DNA from: Gracilariopsis chorda
Lineage: Eukaryota; Rhodophyta; Florideophyceae; Gracilariales; Gracilariaceae
DNA: 24,339 nucleotides
Assembly (NCBI GenBank): GCA_003194525.1
Contig: NBIV01000604.1
Span: 1-24,339 of the forward strand
Reading direction: 5' to 3'
A model generated the notes under the pieces. It saw only the letters and a list, made by a program, of their open reading frames with translations, was not told the DNA's origin and made no database searches. Shown in pieces: positions 1 through 9,030 of the stretch (positions are counted from its first letter, which is position 1; each line of letters starts with the position of its first letter). Made by a program: the position numbers and the translations under genes.

Positions 1-457
1 CGAGCGAGTTGTTCCACGGGTCATCCGACGGGCTACATCGTCACTGACGGATACTTCCAACCTTATGAGGAGGCCGATCCAATGATGGACAATGATCCTC
101 CGCGACTGGGGTGGGCGCAAACGGTGGCGGTGGCCTTCCCTCAGCTGAGGGCTTCAGGGCACCGGCGTACTCTACTCCCGGGTCCATCCGTGGCTCCTCC
201 GGCTGGGCCGAGTCAGGTTCCGTCTTGGAACATTCCTCACGTCGGTGGTGCTCCCTTCCATACCGCTCCGGTTGGAAGTGGCACGCCATCGGCGAGTGTG
301 ACCGGTCAGGACCGTGCGGCCATCATTGCCAATTCCTTGGCGAACTAGGAATGGATACCTCGGGAGCTTCCGGTGACCTCGCGCAAATGCGGGCGGCCAT
401 GCTAGCGCTGCTGGCGCAGCCAGGCCATCCTCATCAGAGTGGTGGTCCATCTCTTGA
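1..457 (+). pseudogene. Antisense ORF 3' end, left copy (frame-broken)
   Basis: This repeats the last part of the antisense ORF that ends at 20897. Compared with that copy it has single-base losses and gains (for example one C missing near 17 and near 101, one C extra near 178, one C missing near 330 and near 451), so no single frame survives. The stop equivalent to 20895-20897 is TGA at 455-457. The encoded tail is proline- and glycine-rich. The changes are mostly in short homopolymers, so sequencing error at a contig end is more likely than real decay. Confidence 0.7.
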
Positions 458-751
458 GGGAGCGAAGTGATGTTCCCACGGTTGGCCTCCACCATCCCTG
501 ATAGTTTAGGGTCGTGGTAGTGGTAGGCGAGGGCAATTACGAGTTGACGAATAAACGCTTAACTTCCCTCGTGGGGCTTGTGTCTTTTTCTTCTTTTTCT
601 TCCTTGCTTCTTCCTATCCAGGGTCTTCTTCTTCTCTTCATGAGCCAGCTTCATCTTCTCTTCCATGAGGTTTCCATCTTCTCGCATTCTCAAGGCATCC
701 ATCTTCACACCGGAAAACCGGGCTCACGGCTCACCTGACCAAGTCAGTGGA
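458..751. other. Pyrimidine-rich spacer between antisense ORF and pol, left copy
   Basis: Noncoding junction between two convergent ORFs, the antisense ORF (plus) and pol (minus). From about 582 to 672 the plus strand is nearly all C and T with repeated TTCTTC units, so the minus strand is GA-rich. No LTR-like sequence and no TG...CA ends are visible here, so element A's 3' LTR is not at this point. A role in 3'-end formation for the convergent transcripts is possible but unproven. Confidence 0.55.
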
Positions 752-1476
752 TTATCCAACGAGCGCTCGGTCAATTGTGCCTGGTATTCCCGTTCTGGTA
801 CGGTGGTGATACTGCACGATTTTCGATCGGGGCAAGTTCTCTACCGGTTCGTCCGTGTTATGGGACGGCAGGTACCCATACCAGCGCACCTGGTACTGAA
901 TATATCCCTCTGGGTTGTAACTGTGCCCGACGATACGGTCGATAATGAACTCCTTCGAGTAAGACGTCACGCTTCGCGGTTCCGGTTGCAGTCCGTACAA
1001 CGGCTGTTTTCCGACGGCAAAAGCCGGTGAGGAGTCCGTCCAACGGTTCGTGGCGTTCGCTTGCGGCGTTGACCATGTGATTTTCCTGATGAGGGTCGAC
1101 TGAATTCCTCTTTGAGGTTGACGCTACACATCGGATTCGGGAGATCGTACGCTAGTCTGCGAAGGCTTCCTCGTCCCATTTCCAACGGTTGGTGACGGGG
1201 AGGCGGTTCATGTGCCACGGCGGGTGCCAGTTGGCGAGGCGTATCCAAATGGTTTGCCTGTCGTCGTCCTGTACTGCAGAGCTGTGTCACCGTGAATGGG
1301 TGTGTGGTGCACATCTCGCAACACGTGGCGATCAGGCCCTCCTGCATATGCGGTGTCGGCCATCCCTGCTGGGGTTGACGCAACCAGTCTTTCAATACTG
1401 TTGAGCTGAATTCAGATGATCTGAGCTGCTTGGTACAGTACCAGAGAGACTTCCTCTAATGAGAGACGATTCAATT
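752..1476 (-). pseudogene. Pol C-terminus: linker and chromodomain, left copy
   Basis: The last 70 codons (about 752-961, TAA at 752-754) encode a chromodomain with EFIIDRIVGH, then YQVRWYGY, then a DEPVENL helix start. The W and Y of the RWYGY segment match the methyl-lysine cage aromatics of chromodomains. Chromodomains on integrase tether the preintegration complex to marked histone tails in known chromoviruses. The preceding linker (about 962-1476) is broken by single-base indels relative to the right copy, which stays open over the same stretch. The usual tryptophan of the T-W-E-P motif is aspartate in both copies. Confidence 0.75.
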
Positions 1477-2340
1477 TCAGATAACCCATTTGTGGGACCT
1501 TTGCGCATCCACTTGCGAGGGTGTCGAAGCGTCCTGTACATCAGGGTTCCATACACCGGGATCTGCCGTGACTTGCTTAGTCTGCGCTGCAGCGGCGGGG
1601 GTCCTTACAACTTTCTCGACGGGAGCCGGTGAGTAGGGGGCCAACGGAGCGTCCGGGTTCCGAGCCAGGCTTTCTGTGTTCATTCCTCCAACGGGAGATG
1701 ACAGCACAGTGTCTGTGTCCGGTTTTCTTTGCAGCGTCTCGCGAGTGCGGTTGGCAGTGTGCTCCCTTAACGGAGGTGACTGCGTAGCGTGCTCACGAGG
1801 CTTTCCATCGGCGGGGCCGGTCCTTCCAGTCTGCTGAGGTAGTTCCACGCGTGCGGCGGTAGCGTGCGGTGTCCCTACTTCAGGTTGCCGTGCCTCACGA
1901 GAGTTTACAGGAGCTCGCGACGGCGGTGTAGACTTCGCTGAAAAGCGGGATTGACTGGCCTCCTCCCCCTCCTTAGCCGGGGCGGCGACGGGGGCTGAAA
2001 CAACGTCTGACGGTGGTTTGACACGCGGCGTAAAGCGCGAGCGAACGTGTACCGGAGATTCCGAAGATTGCTGCGACAGAATCGGTATGTCCGAGAGACC
2101 TCTCGATGGGCGCGCAACGCTAATTGCGCGGTGCGAGGAACGTGCTTCTGCAGTGGGCATCAGTCGAGCGTCCGGGATTCCGGGAGCCAGTACAACTTCC
2201 GAATGCGGGTTAGGGGCTTGTACGACGCGATCGCGGCTGAACCGTTCATGAGAATCGCCAACTTCCAGTACAACTGTGTCTCGGCTCACTGAAATGACCT
2301 TGTAGGGGCCATCCGCAATGGGCGAGAGTTTGTGGCGTTT
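1477..2340 (-). CDS. Integrase C-terminal GPY/F module and proline-rich linker, left copy
   Basis: This continues the integrase frame after an in-frame TAG at 2341-2343. It starts with a GPY/F-type module (SPIADGPYKVIS) and a VGDSHERFSRDRVV segment, then enters a low-complexity linker of several hundred residues rich in P, S, T, A and R before the chromodomain. Element B has a parallel module and a similarly long linker. The frame ends here at TGA 1477-1479 because one extra T lies in a T run at about 1500; the right copy, with one T fewer, reads on. A polypurine stretch encoding KEGEE lies at 1961-1974. Confidence 0.7.
   Translation of the reverse strand, partial: KRHKLSPIADGPYKVISVSRDTVVLEVGDSHERFSRDRVVQAPNPHSEVVLAPGIPDARLMPTAEARSSHRAISVARPSRGLSDIPILSQQSSESPVHVRSRFTPRVKPPSDVVSAPVAAPAKEGEEASQSRFSAKSTPPSRAPVNSREARQPEVGTPHATAARVELPQQTGRTGPADGKPREHATQSPPLREHTANRTRETLQRKPDTDTVLSSPVGGMNTESLARNPDAPLAPYSPAPVEKVVRTPAAAAQTKQVTADPGVWNPDVQDASTPSQVDAQRSHKWVI
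1961..1974 (-). promoter_or_regulatory. Internal polypurine motif in linker (candidate second PPT), left copy
   Basis: On the minus strand this reads AAGGAGGGGGAGGA, encoding KEGEE. The same 13 bases (AAGGAGGGGGAGG) recur at 5076-5088, 13636-13649, 16825-16838 and 22396-22409, and AAGGAGGGGGAGA forms element A's 3' PPT at 9232-9244. Central polypurine tracts that prime plus-strand DNA are known in lentiviruses and in Ty1. The role here is inferred from identity to the 3' PPT. Confidence 0.5.
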
Positions 2341-4014
2341 CTACTTCTCAGGGTTGTAGTATTCCTTCCTGACGAAGACGAACTGTCCTGCTTCCAGTGA
2401 GGGAAGGGGCCGACGGACTCGGGCATCGAAATTTTGTTGATACGCTCGTTGCGCTCGCGTCATTGACGATTTCGCGACCGGGACCATCCGTGTGAGCCAA
2501 CTCTTCCATCGAAGGTAATGATCAACCGTTGACGGGTACTTGTCCTGCGTTGGCTGCGACTCAATCGCCACAGGCGGTGGGGGACGTGAGAGCACCAGCT
2601 CGAAGGGTGATAAGCCAGTTACTCTGTGTACCTGCGTATTGTACGCGTACGTCACGGTGTCTGTGTACAAATCCCATGTACGGGGGTGCTCAACTGCATA
2701 CGCACGTAAAGCGGACAACAACGTTCGGTTAAACCGTTCCACCTGCCCATTTGCTTGGGGATGGTATGTCGTTGTAAACAGATTTCTGATGTCAAGTATT
2801 CTACAAACATCTTGGAAGAAACGCGCGGCGAACTGCGGTCCGTTATCGGATAAGAGATTAACCGGTGGACCGTAGACGAGAACCCAGTGACGGACAAATG
2901 CTTCTGCCACGGATCGTGCGGTAATCTTCTTCAACGGTACAGTCCGGACGAGCTTCGAGAACCTATCCGTTATTACGAGTAGAAACTTGTTACCACGTGC
3001 AGTGTGAAGGAAGTCACCGAGTATATCGATGGCGACAAATTCTAGCGGAGCCCGTGCCGGGAACAGGGTCAATTTCTTCGCATAGCGGCGTAGCTTGACT
3101 TGCTCACGAGCACAATGGGTACAAGACCGAACGATCGCGTAGCAATCCAACGCAAGTGCGGGCCAGTAGAAATGCCGACGTAACGTCGTGTATAGCCTCC
3201 TTCCACCAGGGTGTGCAGCTAACTTCGAAAAGTGCGAGAGATGTAATACTCTCGACTGGAGGGAATGGGGAACCACTATTTGTGACGAAGAACACACAGT
3301 CCTTACCAAGTAACCTTGTGAGTCGACTCCGAAAGGAATGTTAGCACCTCCATTGAGTTGGGCGCGTATCTTCGTACAAAACGGGTCTCCATACTGTTCG
3401 CGGATCATCTCGTCGGGAGTGATCGGTGCGAAGGATCCGGTATCCGGTTCGTCACCGTCAGCGACGAGCAGATCATCAGCAATATCATCTGAAACCAGAT
3501 CATAACGTAACTTCTCTTCAAGAAGGAAACAAGGGATATCATCGTCATCGACGGAAAGGGTTTCCGCTTCCGTTCCCAAACGAGACAAAGCATCAGCCTG
3601 TGTATTAAGGGAACCCTTTTTATAGGCGACTTCATAATCGAACTCAGCGAGGCGCATTCTCCAACGCATCAAGCGGCCCGATGGTTCCGTGACGGACATT
3701 AACCAACGCAAAGCGGAGTGGTCCGTATTAACGGTGAAGCGTGTGCCCATCAGATATGGTCTGAGTGTTTGCAGAGCCCATACCATGGCGAGGCATTCCT
3801 TTTCAGGGACTGAGTAGTTCCGTTCGTGGACGTTGAGTGTTCTGGACCAAAAACCGATTGGTTTCCGTTCCCCATCGGGAGTCGTTTGGAATAACGCACA
3901 ACCAATTTGGTAATCACTCGCATCCGTATCCACGGTATAAGGTAACCCGTCCTTAGGCAACGATAATATCGGTGCAGAGGTGACAGCCTCCTTCAGAGAG
4001 TTGAAAGCTTCCAC
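2341..4014 (-). CDS. pol: Pol segment: RNase H and integrase of element A
   Basis: About 557 residues from a frame break near 4022. RNase H comes first: acidic residues at D31 (TVDTDAS), E71/E73 (EKECLA), D98 (NTDHSALRW) and D141 (ADALSRL). Integrase follows: zinc module H261/H268 with C298-x2-C301, catalytic D330 (VAIDIL), D390 (LSDNG) and E426 (QVERFNRT), 35 residues between the last two as in the DD35E family. It ends at in-frame TAG 2341-2343 where element B has a glutamate codon; the same TAG is in the right copy, so it is unlikely to be a read error. Coding resumes in the same frame downstream. Confidence 0.93.
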   Translation of the reverse strand: MEAFNSLKEAVTSAPILSLPKDGLPYTVDTDASDYQIGCALFQTTPDGERKPIGFWSRTLNVHERNYSVPEKECLAMVWALQTLRPYLMGTRFTVNTDHSALRWLMSVTEPSGRLMRWRMRLAEFDYEVAYKKGSLNTQADALSRLGTEAETLSVDDDDIPCFLLEEKLRYDLVSDDIADDLLVADGDEPDTGSFAPITPDEMIREQYGDPFCTKIRAQLNGGANIPFGVDSQGYLVRTVCSSSQIVVPHSLQSRVLHLSHFSKLAAHPGGRRLYTTLRRHFYWPALALDCYAIVRSCTHCAREQVKLRRYAKKLTLFPARAPLEFVAIDILGDFLHTARGNKFLLVITDRFSKLVRTVPLKKITARSVAEAFVRHWVLVYGPPVNLLSDNGPQFAARFFQDVCRILDIRNLFTTTYHPQANGQVERFNRTLLSALRAYAVEHPRTWDLYTDTVTYAYNTQVHRVTGLSPFELVLSRPPPPVAIESQPTQDKYPSTVDHYLRWKSWLTRMVPVAKSSMTRAQRAYQQNFDARVRRPLPSLEAGQFVFVRKEYYNPEK

Positions 4015-4694
4015 CTGTGCAGGGTTAAGGGGCCCAGTTTTGGCGGTTGTCCTTTTCGAAGAAGATCATTAAGGGGTCCCGCAATCTTTGCGAAGCTTGG
4101 GATGAACCGTCTATACACGTTACATAACCCTAGAAAGGAGCGGAGTTCTGTTTGAGTTCTCGGGTGCTTGGCCTCTTTGAGAGATTTGACCCGAGCTTCC
4201 TGTATCAGCAAGCGCCCAGGGCGAATAACGTGGCCCAGGTACTTAACCGATTCGGTAAAGAATTCGCACTTCCTCAGCTTGAGGGTTACTCCAGCATCAC
4301 GTAACGTGGTCATGATTTCACGAACGTGTTCTAAATGATCACCCAAGTTGTTGGAGAAGACTATGATATCGTCAAGGTAGACGAGGCACGATCGCCATTT
4401 GAAGCGGGCCAAGAGGATATCTAACGCACGCTGGAAAGTAGCGGGAGCGTTTGTTAACCCAAACGGCATACGCTTAAAGCGGTACAAACCTGAATGACAG
4501 ACGAAAGCGGTCTTATCACGGTCTTCCGGTCTTACTGGTACTTGCCAGTATCCCCAGTTCGCGTCCAATGTGGAGAAGACAGTCGCCTCACCGAGAGAGT
4601 CAATATACTCGTCCATTCGCGGTATGGGGTACACGTCTTTCACAGTGGCAGCATTAAGGCGACGGTAGTCGATGCAAAAAACGCCAAGTCCCAT
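3993..4694 (-). CDS. pol: Pol segment: reverse transcriptase core of element A
   Basis: Carries the RT fingers and palm: IDYRRLN near residue 8, FSTLDANWGYWQVPV, FKRMPFGLTNAPATFQR, and the catalytic YLDDIIVFS with D108 and D109. The thumb and connection follow (LGHVIRPGR, LGLCNVYRRFIP). Both ends are frame breaks: the 5' join lies in a run of six A at 4676-4681, where one base fewer restores the upstream protease frame, and the 3' join lies in the G run at 4022-4024, where one base more would join RNase H. Both sit in homopolymers, so sequencing error is as likely as mutation. RT copies the element RNA into DNA in the virus-like particle. Confidence 0.92.
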   Translation of the reverse strand: MGLGVFCIDYRRLNAATVKDVYPIPRMDEYIDSLGEATVFSTLDANWGYWQVPVRPEDRDKTAFVCHSGLYRFKRMPFGLTNAPATFQRALDILLARFKWRSCLVYLDDIIVFSNNLGDHLEHVREIMTTLRDAGVTLKLRKCEFFTESVKYLGHVIRPGRLLIQEARVKSLKEAKHPRTQTELRSFLGLCNVYRRFIPSFAKIAGPLNDLLRKGQPPKLGPLTLHRWKLSTL

Positions 4695-6081
4695 CGGGTT
4701 TCGGAGCCAGTACCACTGGGGATGCCCACGGTGATTGAGCCGGTTCTATCACGCCTTCGCGGAGCATTTTATCCACGTGGAACTGTTCTTCCTCCCTTGC
4801 TTTGGGGCCTGCCCTATAGGGGTGTTGAGCAATCGGCCTGGTGTCCGGTAACAAGTCAATCCGGTGTTCCGTGGCCGACACCTCCCCGAGGGATCCATCC
4901 CACATTGAGGTGAACTCACGCAACATTTTTCGCAACTTCTCGCGGTGTGAATCCGGTACATGTCCGAGATCAAGATCTTCTAACTCCTTCACAGGGTCCA
5001 ACTTATCGTAACTCGTAGGAACGGCCTTCTTTTCCGAATCTTTCGTGCTGAGCGACTCCACAGAAGAGTGGGAACCCTCCCCCTCCTTAGCATGAGGCGT
5101 ATCATCTGGTTCTTGAACTAATCCGAGTACATCGGCTGCGCACACCTTTGTAGGGATTAAAGCCGTTGGATGCGGAAGTACAGTACCAACTACTTGGTTC
5201 TTCGCCAGATACTGCGGCTTCTTGCCAAAGTTGGCTATCAAGACCTGAAAGGGGTGTTCATTTGAAACCTGAACGACACCGTTAGCCAGGGCCAATTGAT
5301 ACTTCTCGTACAGCGAGGTGAGCGGTTGAACAACACGCAATCCTCTTGGAGCGGCAGTAACCGATACCCACGCCTGTGATTCGGGCGGTATGGAGATTGG
5401 CCGTGCGACACGTAGCTTGGGCGACTCCTTTGGAGGTGACGAATCCTGCAAGGGGGCCGGAAGAGGAACCACCTTGGATGAGGCACGCCGTAATGAACGA
5501 CGAACTATCGGAATGATGGAACCATCTTCTAGTTCAACTTCTCGCGCACGCGGACGAATTGACTCTACGAAACGATCGCAGAAGTCACATCCCAAGATAA
5601 CGGGGGCCGCTAGCGTCTTACAGACGATGAATTCGAGCTGCATCGAACAGTTACCAATCCTGATCATCAGAGAAACCGTACCAGCCGTCTTCAACGGGTT
5701 GTTATTGGCATCAGCAACGTCCATGAGGGGTCCTTGTCTAACACGAGAACGCACTTCAGGCGGTAAGAGAGATTCGACAATGAAATTGGGGCCGGCACCT
5801 GTATCCAGAATAGACAGATGACGCACCATATACTGGGCGGAAAGGCCAAAGTCAGCGAAAACTTTGTAGTTTCGCTTGGCCATAACCATGACTCTATCCG
5901 GTGACCGATGATTCTTACACCGTATCCACGGGCGACGTAACTCACCGAGGTGGGCCGAGTCCACGTCTGTGATGGTCAACAACTGCCTTGAAAGGATCTT
6001 GACCGGGGAGCGAGGCTTTGACGCCTCGGGCGCCGATGACCTCGACTCAGGCGCCTCTCTAAAAGAGACTCCCCCACTCAG
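4654..6081 (-). CDS. pol: Pol N-terminus: aspartic protease and RT fingers of element A
   Basis: Lies in the -1 frame relative to gag and opens within the end of gag; I see no ATG before the protease region. A conserved DSAHLGELRRPW block precedes the protease, whose catalytic DTG is in ILDTGAGPNFIVES at about 5797-5805, followed by the LAAPVILGCDFCDRF flap and ILG region. After an acidic, serine-rich linker with KEGEG come RT start motifs (EGVIEPAQSPWASPVVL, KPDGTWRF). The real frame leaves at the A6 run 4676-4681; the last few residues to 4654 are out of frame. The protease cuts Gag-Pol into mature proteins. Confidence 0.88.
   Translation of the reverse strand: MSGGVSFREAPESRSSAPEASKPRSPVKILSRQLLTITDVDSAHLGELRRPWIRCKNHRSPDRVMVMAKRNYKVFADFGLSAQYMVRHLSILDTGAGPNFIVESLLPPEVRSRVRQGPLMDVADANNNPLKTAGTVSLMIRIGNCSMQLEFIVCKTLAAPVILGCDFCDRFVESIRPRAREVELEDGSIIPIVRRSLRRASSKVVPLPAPLQDSSPPKESPKLRVARPISIPPESQAWVSVTAAPRGLRVVQPLTSLYEKYQLALANGVVQVSNEHPFQVLIANFGKKPQYLAKNQVVGTVLPHPTALIPTKVCAADVLGLVQEPDDTPHAKEGEGSHSSVESLSTKDSEKKAVPTSYDKLDPVKELEDLDLGHVPDSHREKLRKMLREFTSMWDGSLGEVSATEHRIDLLPDTRPIAQHPYRAGPKAREEEQFHVDKMLREGVIEPAQSPWASPVVLAPKPDGTWRFLHRLPSP
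5076..5088 (-). promoter_or_regulatory. Internal polypurine motif between protease and RT, element A
   Basis: Minus strand reads AAGGAGGGGGAGG, encoding KEGEG in the protease-RT linker. It lies at the same protein position as the motif at 13636-13649 in element B, and the 13 bases are identical although the flanking linker has diverged. Candidate internal plus-strand primer site. Confidence 0.5.
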
Positions 6082-6090
6082 TCTTCCTGA
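6056..6090 (-). promoter_or_regulatory. Gag-Pol recoding signal, element A
   Basis: Gag ends at TGA 6080-6078. Exactly 9 nt later is a perfect stem TCTCT / AGAGA with a TTT loop (6068-6056). Element B has a stem at the same spacing with different bases that still pair. Pol is in the -1 frame in both. The codons before the stop are GAA GAC here and GAA AAC in element B; no canonical XXXYYYZ heptamer is present. Programmed -1 shifting is inferred. Confidence 0.5.
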
Positions 6091-8171
6091 GCGGCATCCG
6101 TTTTCACGGGAACAGTATTCCGCGGCAATGAAGCGGTTTGCGGAGCCGGTTGCCGAGAAACAGAAACATCCGCCGAAGCGGCTTGATTCGCAGAAGCGGT
6201 GGCCAAGGAAGAACCAGTGCTGGGTACCGCTTCAGATTGAACTGGTGTAAACGTACGAGGAAACTCGGTCTTCGCACGCAAGTATGCGGTGACAGGCACT
6301 GATGCCTGTTCTTCCGGGGTTAGGGCTTCAAAGTTAACAACCACTTTGGGCATGTCCCTCAGAGTCATGATACACTGTGGGGCCGTGTGTCCATGGTCGT
6401 AACAAAGGTAGCAGATCAACGTCTGATGTCTCCCGATATTTCGGTTGTCCTGAAACTTCACCGCTGACGCGCGCGTATCCACCCAACCAGGTCTCTGGTA
6501 ACGATTACCGTTAGCATACGGAACTTGTGGGCCGCGAACGCGTTGGCGATCTGCATACAGCACTTGACTATCCAGTTCCACCGAAGGTTCCGTTGTGGAC
6601 GGGAGCTCCGTTGTGGGTATGGAAACCAGATCATGCTGAGTAAAGTAAACATTGTCAACCTCACGTCGAGAGTATTCCTGGGGCAACAGTGAAACTGATG
6701 ACGGGGCGGCCTCCATGTGTAGGGCCTGAGATCTGACTCGGCTTCCGGAGCGGGCACGTAGGGCATCTCCTTCCGCCTTCGCGTACTGTACCAATTCTAA
6801 GTAGGTAACTTTCCTCCTGTCTTCCCGACGTTGGGCAACAAGGGTGCGAATAGCCGGATCCAATCCGTCGATAAACATTGTACAACGCTCGCTAGCGGAA
6901 TAAACATTGCCACATCGGTGGAAGGCCTTGTTCAGTCTGGCTGAGTATTCGGTCTCCGTTTCCTTTGGGCGTTGCTTAGTATCGCGTAGGGCCAGGATAG
7001 CTTCCTGTATTGCGGTTCCTGTCGCGTACGAGCGGAGTAAATACTGAACGGCTTCGGGCCAACAGGTGACCCCTCCTTCAGAGGCGCGAGACGAACCTCT
7101 TACAGAGTTGAATTGATCTTCAGCGATTCCACGTAGGAAATACGGTAAGGCGACGTGAGCCTGTCCTTCACTCATTCCGAGGATATCTGCCTCCGCTACA
7201 AAGCGTGAAAGAAAATCCAGAACGAGAATCGGATCCTCTCCAGTGAAATTCTGGTTACGAAACGACAAAGCCATCCTCTTGATGCCGTCTTTTACCTTCC
7301 CAGTTCCACGGGGTGTACGATCCAAAGAGGAATCTTCCAAACGGTAATACCGATATGATAAAAGCTTCCTGTACAAAGGGTTAGTAGGCTTCAGTTCCTT
7401 CAAACCGGAGTGCTTTCTTCCCTTCTGTCGGGCTCGAATCTCACCATGGGTGGTTGCTGAACGACGCGAGTGCGATGAACGAGCGCGACGATCACCGTCA
7501 GCAGACGAGTCTGACGAAGCGGATTCCGCGGAGCGGTTGGAATTCACCGATGACCGGGACGAATCCGAGTCATAGTCGTTGTCATTCCGTTTTCGGGGGC
7601 GGTTCTTCGTGCGAGCACGGTCACCATATCGATGAGAAACCACCGCTGGTGTGTCTGCGACATTTTCATCACCTCTGATGGTATTTTCCAACGTCTCAAG
7701 ACGGGACAGAACCCGATGAAACTTCGAGTCAACATCCTTCACCATATCTGGGTAACCCCTCAAAACCTCCAAAAGGGAATTAACATCAGTCCGTAAAGTA
7801 CGTAGATCTTCAGATACACCTCCGACGAGATCGGCATCAATCCTCATACGGAGTGCATCAATCTCATTGACGAGGGCGGCGTGAGAGCTTTCAAGCACCG
7901 AGGTCTGGGCTTGAAGGTTCTGCACCTGAGCCTCCAACTCGACAAAGAGTGCGTCCTTCTCCGCAGCGGCGGGTACGAATCTCCTAAGCGGGGCATCCGA
8001 TGAACCAGCAACTGGCGGTTGCGACGACTTGGTCGATAGCCTCCTGCTTCCGGATTTCCGGTTATCAACATCCGAACGTTCTGGGACCGACCGCGAGCGC
8101 GGGGGCAAGTCAGCACCGACTTGTCGCGACTTGGGCTGGCCTGAACCACGGGATCCATTTCCAGAACCCAT
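6078..8171 (-). CDS. gag: Gag polyprotein of element A
   Basis: 697 residues from ATG at 8171, chosen because the open frame upstream has no ATG and because the leader to the PBS is then 259 nt. Order: basic, disordered N-terminus; heptad-like coiled coil around residues 70-165; serine/arginine-rich stretch; capsid-like core (FTGEDPILVLDFLSRFVAEA, VTCWPEAVQYLLRSYA, LNKAFHRCGNVY, MFIDGLDPAIR); one CCHC zinc knuckle at residues 587-600 (C-x2-C-x4-H-x4-C, bases 6372-6413). Gag forms the virus-like particle and binds element RNA. It is an intact frame and aligns with element B Gag through the core, the knuckle and the EALTPEE block. Confidence 0.93.
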   Translation of the reverse strand: MGSGNGSRGSGQPKSRQVGADLPPRSRSVPERSDVDNRKSGSRRLSTKSSQPPVAGSSDAPLRRFVPAAAEKDALFVELEAQVQNLQAQTSVLESSHAALVNEIDALRMRIDADLVGGVSEDLRTLRTDVNSLLEVLRGYPDMVKDVDSKFHRVLSRLETLENTIRGDENVADTPAVVSHRYGDRARTKNRPRKRNDNDYDSDSSRSSVNSNRSAESASSDSSADGDRRARSSHSRRSATTHGEIRARQKGRKHSGLKELKPTNPLYRKLLSYRYYRLEDSSLDRTPRGTGKVKDGIKRMALSFRNQNFTGEDPILVLDFLSRFVAEADILGMSEGQAHVALPYFLRGIAEDQFNSVRGSSRASEGGVTCWPEAVQYLLRSYATGTAIQEAILALRDTKQRPKETETEYSARLNKAFHRCGNVYSASERCTMFIDGLDPAIRTLVAQRREDRRKVTYLELVQYAKAEGDALRARSGSRVRSQALHMEAAPSSVSLLPQEYSRREVDNVYFTQHDLVSIPTTELPSTTEPSVELDSQVLYADRQRVRGPQVPYANGNRYQRPGWVDTRASAVKFQDNRNIGRHQTLICYLCYDHGHTAPQCIMTLRDMPKVVVNFEALTPEEQASVPVTAYLRAKTEFPRTFTPVQSEAVPSTGSSLATASANQAASADVSVSRQPAPQTASLPRNTVPVKTDAAQED

Positions 8172-8430
8172 TGTGGCAGACACTGAAACTGAAACAAAAC
8201 AGGAAACAATCCAAACAACACACAAACAAGCAACAAAAAGAAGCAAACCTCCAATGAGCGAACATCCACTCCTAAGAGGTACCACGCAACCACTTGTGGG
8301 AGACACACCCGAGCAATCGGCGATCCTCAACAACACTGTTGGTCACAACACAAATTCAACTTCAACGAATAATTCGGAAACCAGGTAGCTAATCCGGTAA
8401 ACCGAGATCACAAAACACACTTCGCTGGTC
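8172..8430 (-). other. Leader between PBS and gag, element A
   Basis: About 260 nt without a supported gene. The minus strand is T- and G-rich through about 8185-8255. An open frame continuous with gag runs back to 8336 and would encode a hydrophobic stretch, but has no ATG. This is where an RNA packaging signal would be expected; none is recognisable. Confidence 0.5.
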
Positions 8431-8448
8431 TTCTAGGTCGGGAGACCA
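8431..8448 (-). promoter_or_regulatory. Primer binding site, element A
   Basis: Three bases after the LTR end (minus strand AAC) comes TGGTCTCCCGACCTAGAA, starting with TGG as expected for pairing with a tRNA 3' CCA. All 18 bases are identical in element B at 10352-10369. The tRNA it pairs with would end in TAGGTCGGGAGACCA; I cannot assign the amino acid. Confidence 0.85.
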
Positions 8449-8464
8449 GTTTGTGGTGCAATAC

Positions 8465-8475
8465 CCCAAGATGGG
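8465..8475 (-). other. Terminal LTR hairpin, element A
   Basis: Minus strand CCCA-TCT-TGGG, just before the LTR end and PBS. Element B has CCCC-TTT-GGGG at the same place (10326-10336); the arms changed together. It may be a U5 structure near the primer site. Confidence 0.45.
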
Positions 8476-9004
8476 ACAGACACACGAGGGTGTTCGACGT
8501 CCTCCTCAGCAGGGTAGCGCAGCGACAGAACCACCTGTGGTGAGTACACGGAGCCGGGTGTAAGACCGGGACTCACCGTCACGACTGGCATACAGGTGTA
8601 GAGGCAAAGACAGACCACGGAGTGGGAAAGCGGAAAATGCAGCGACACACGAGTGGTGGGCGACGCGCAAGAGCGGCACGGTGTCCACACGAGGGGGGCG
8701 GTGGCGAAAACAGCAACGGTAATCACCGGTAGTTGCTAGTGAAGCAACACCTGTATACGGGGCAAGGAATAACAATCGCTGTAAAAGCGTGCACAAAAAC
8801 AAACACAATAGTGGTAAGAATGTGCTGAGCTCCACGAGGTGGGTAACTAGGCCTTCACAGGATGGCGTCTCTCCAGACGGAGGTGGACACTCACCAGGGA
8901 ACCTGAGTTAGAGCCAGACACTCGCTTGTTGCGTTTACTTTGACCCGGGCAGCCGGAGCTCACACACATAAGTAGTGGTGGTCCGCGCCCTGACAGTACA
9001 GTAG

Positions 9005-9030
9005 TGATTAACTAATAATAACTAATAATG
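9005..9030. promoter_or_regulatory. AT-rich block in LTR of element A (candidate promoter)
   Basis: An A/T block (TTAACTAATAATAACTAATA) about 200-225 bp into the LTR on the minus strand. Element B's LTR has an A/T block about 180-205 bp in (9721-9746). Position is shared though sequence is not. It could drive gag on minus and, being inside the LTR, the antisense ORF on plus. No clear TATA consensus or start site. Confidence 0.3.

Larger units (their letters stand above)
1..3907. repeat. Left copy of 3.9-kb direct terminal repeat
   Basis: Bases 1-3907 match 20438-24339 in the same orientation. The offset is 20437 at the start, a constant 20435 through about 1560-3350, and 20432 at the end. 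The differences I see are mostly one-base, often homopolymer, indels concentrated in the first 1.6 kb of this copy and the last 0.6 kb of the other. It contains the end of the antisense ORF, the chromodomain, linker, integrase and part of RNase H of element A. This looks like one locus read twice at contig ends rather than an old duplication. Confidence 0.95.

Noticed and set aside
3104..3344. Small ORFs on both strands within the integrase region and similar ones elsewhere
   Set aside because: They overlap conserved integrase, RT or Gag coding in other frames, have no motifs and are shadows.
4022..4681. Frame breaks in element A pol as functional recoding sites
   Set aside because: They fall in G3 and A6 homopolymers within conserved RT, have no partner in element B, and look like indel error or decay.
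8172..8336. 55-residue hydrophobic N-terminal extension of element A Gag
   Set aside because: The open frame starts with no ATG and lies in the leader; element B Gag has no equivalent.
8431..8448. tRNA gene on the plus strand
   Set aside because: Only the 3'-end complement exists; no cloverleaf arms precede it. It is the PBS.
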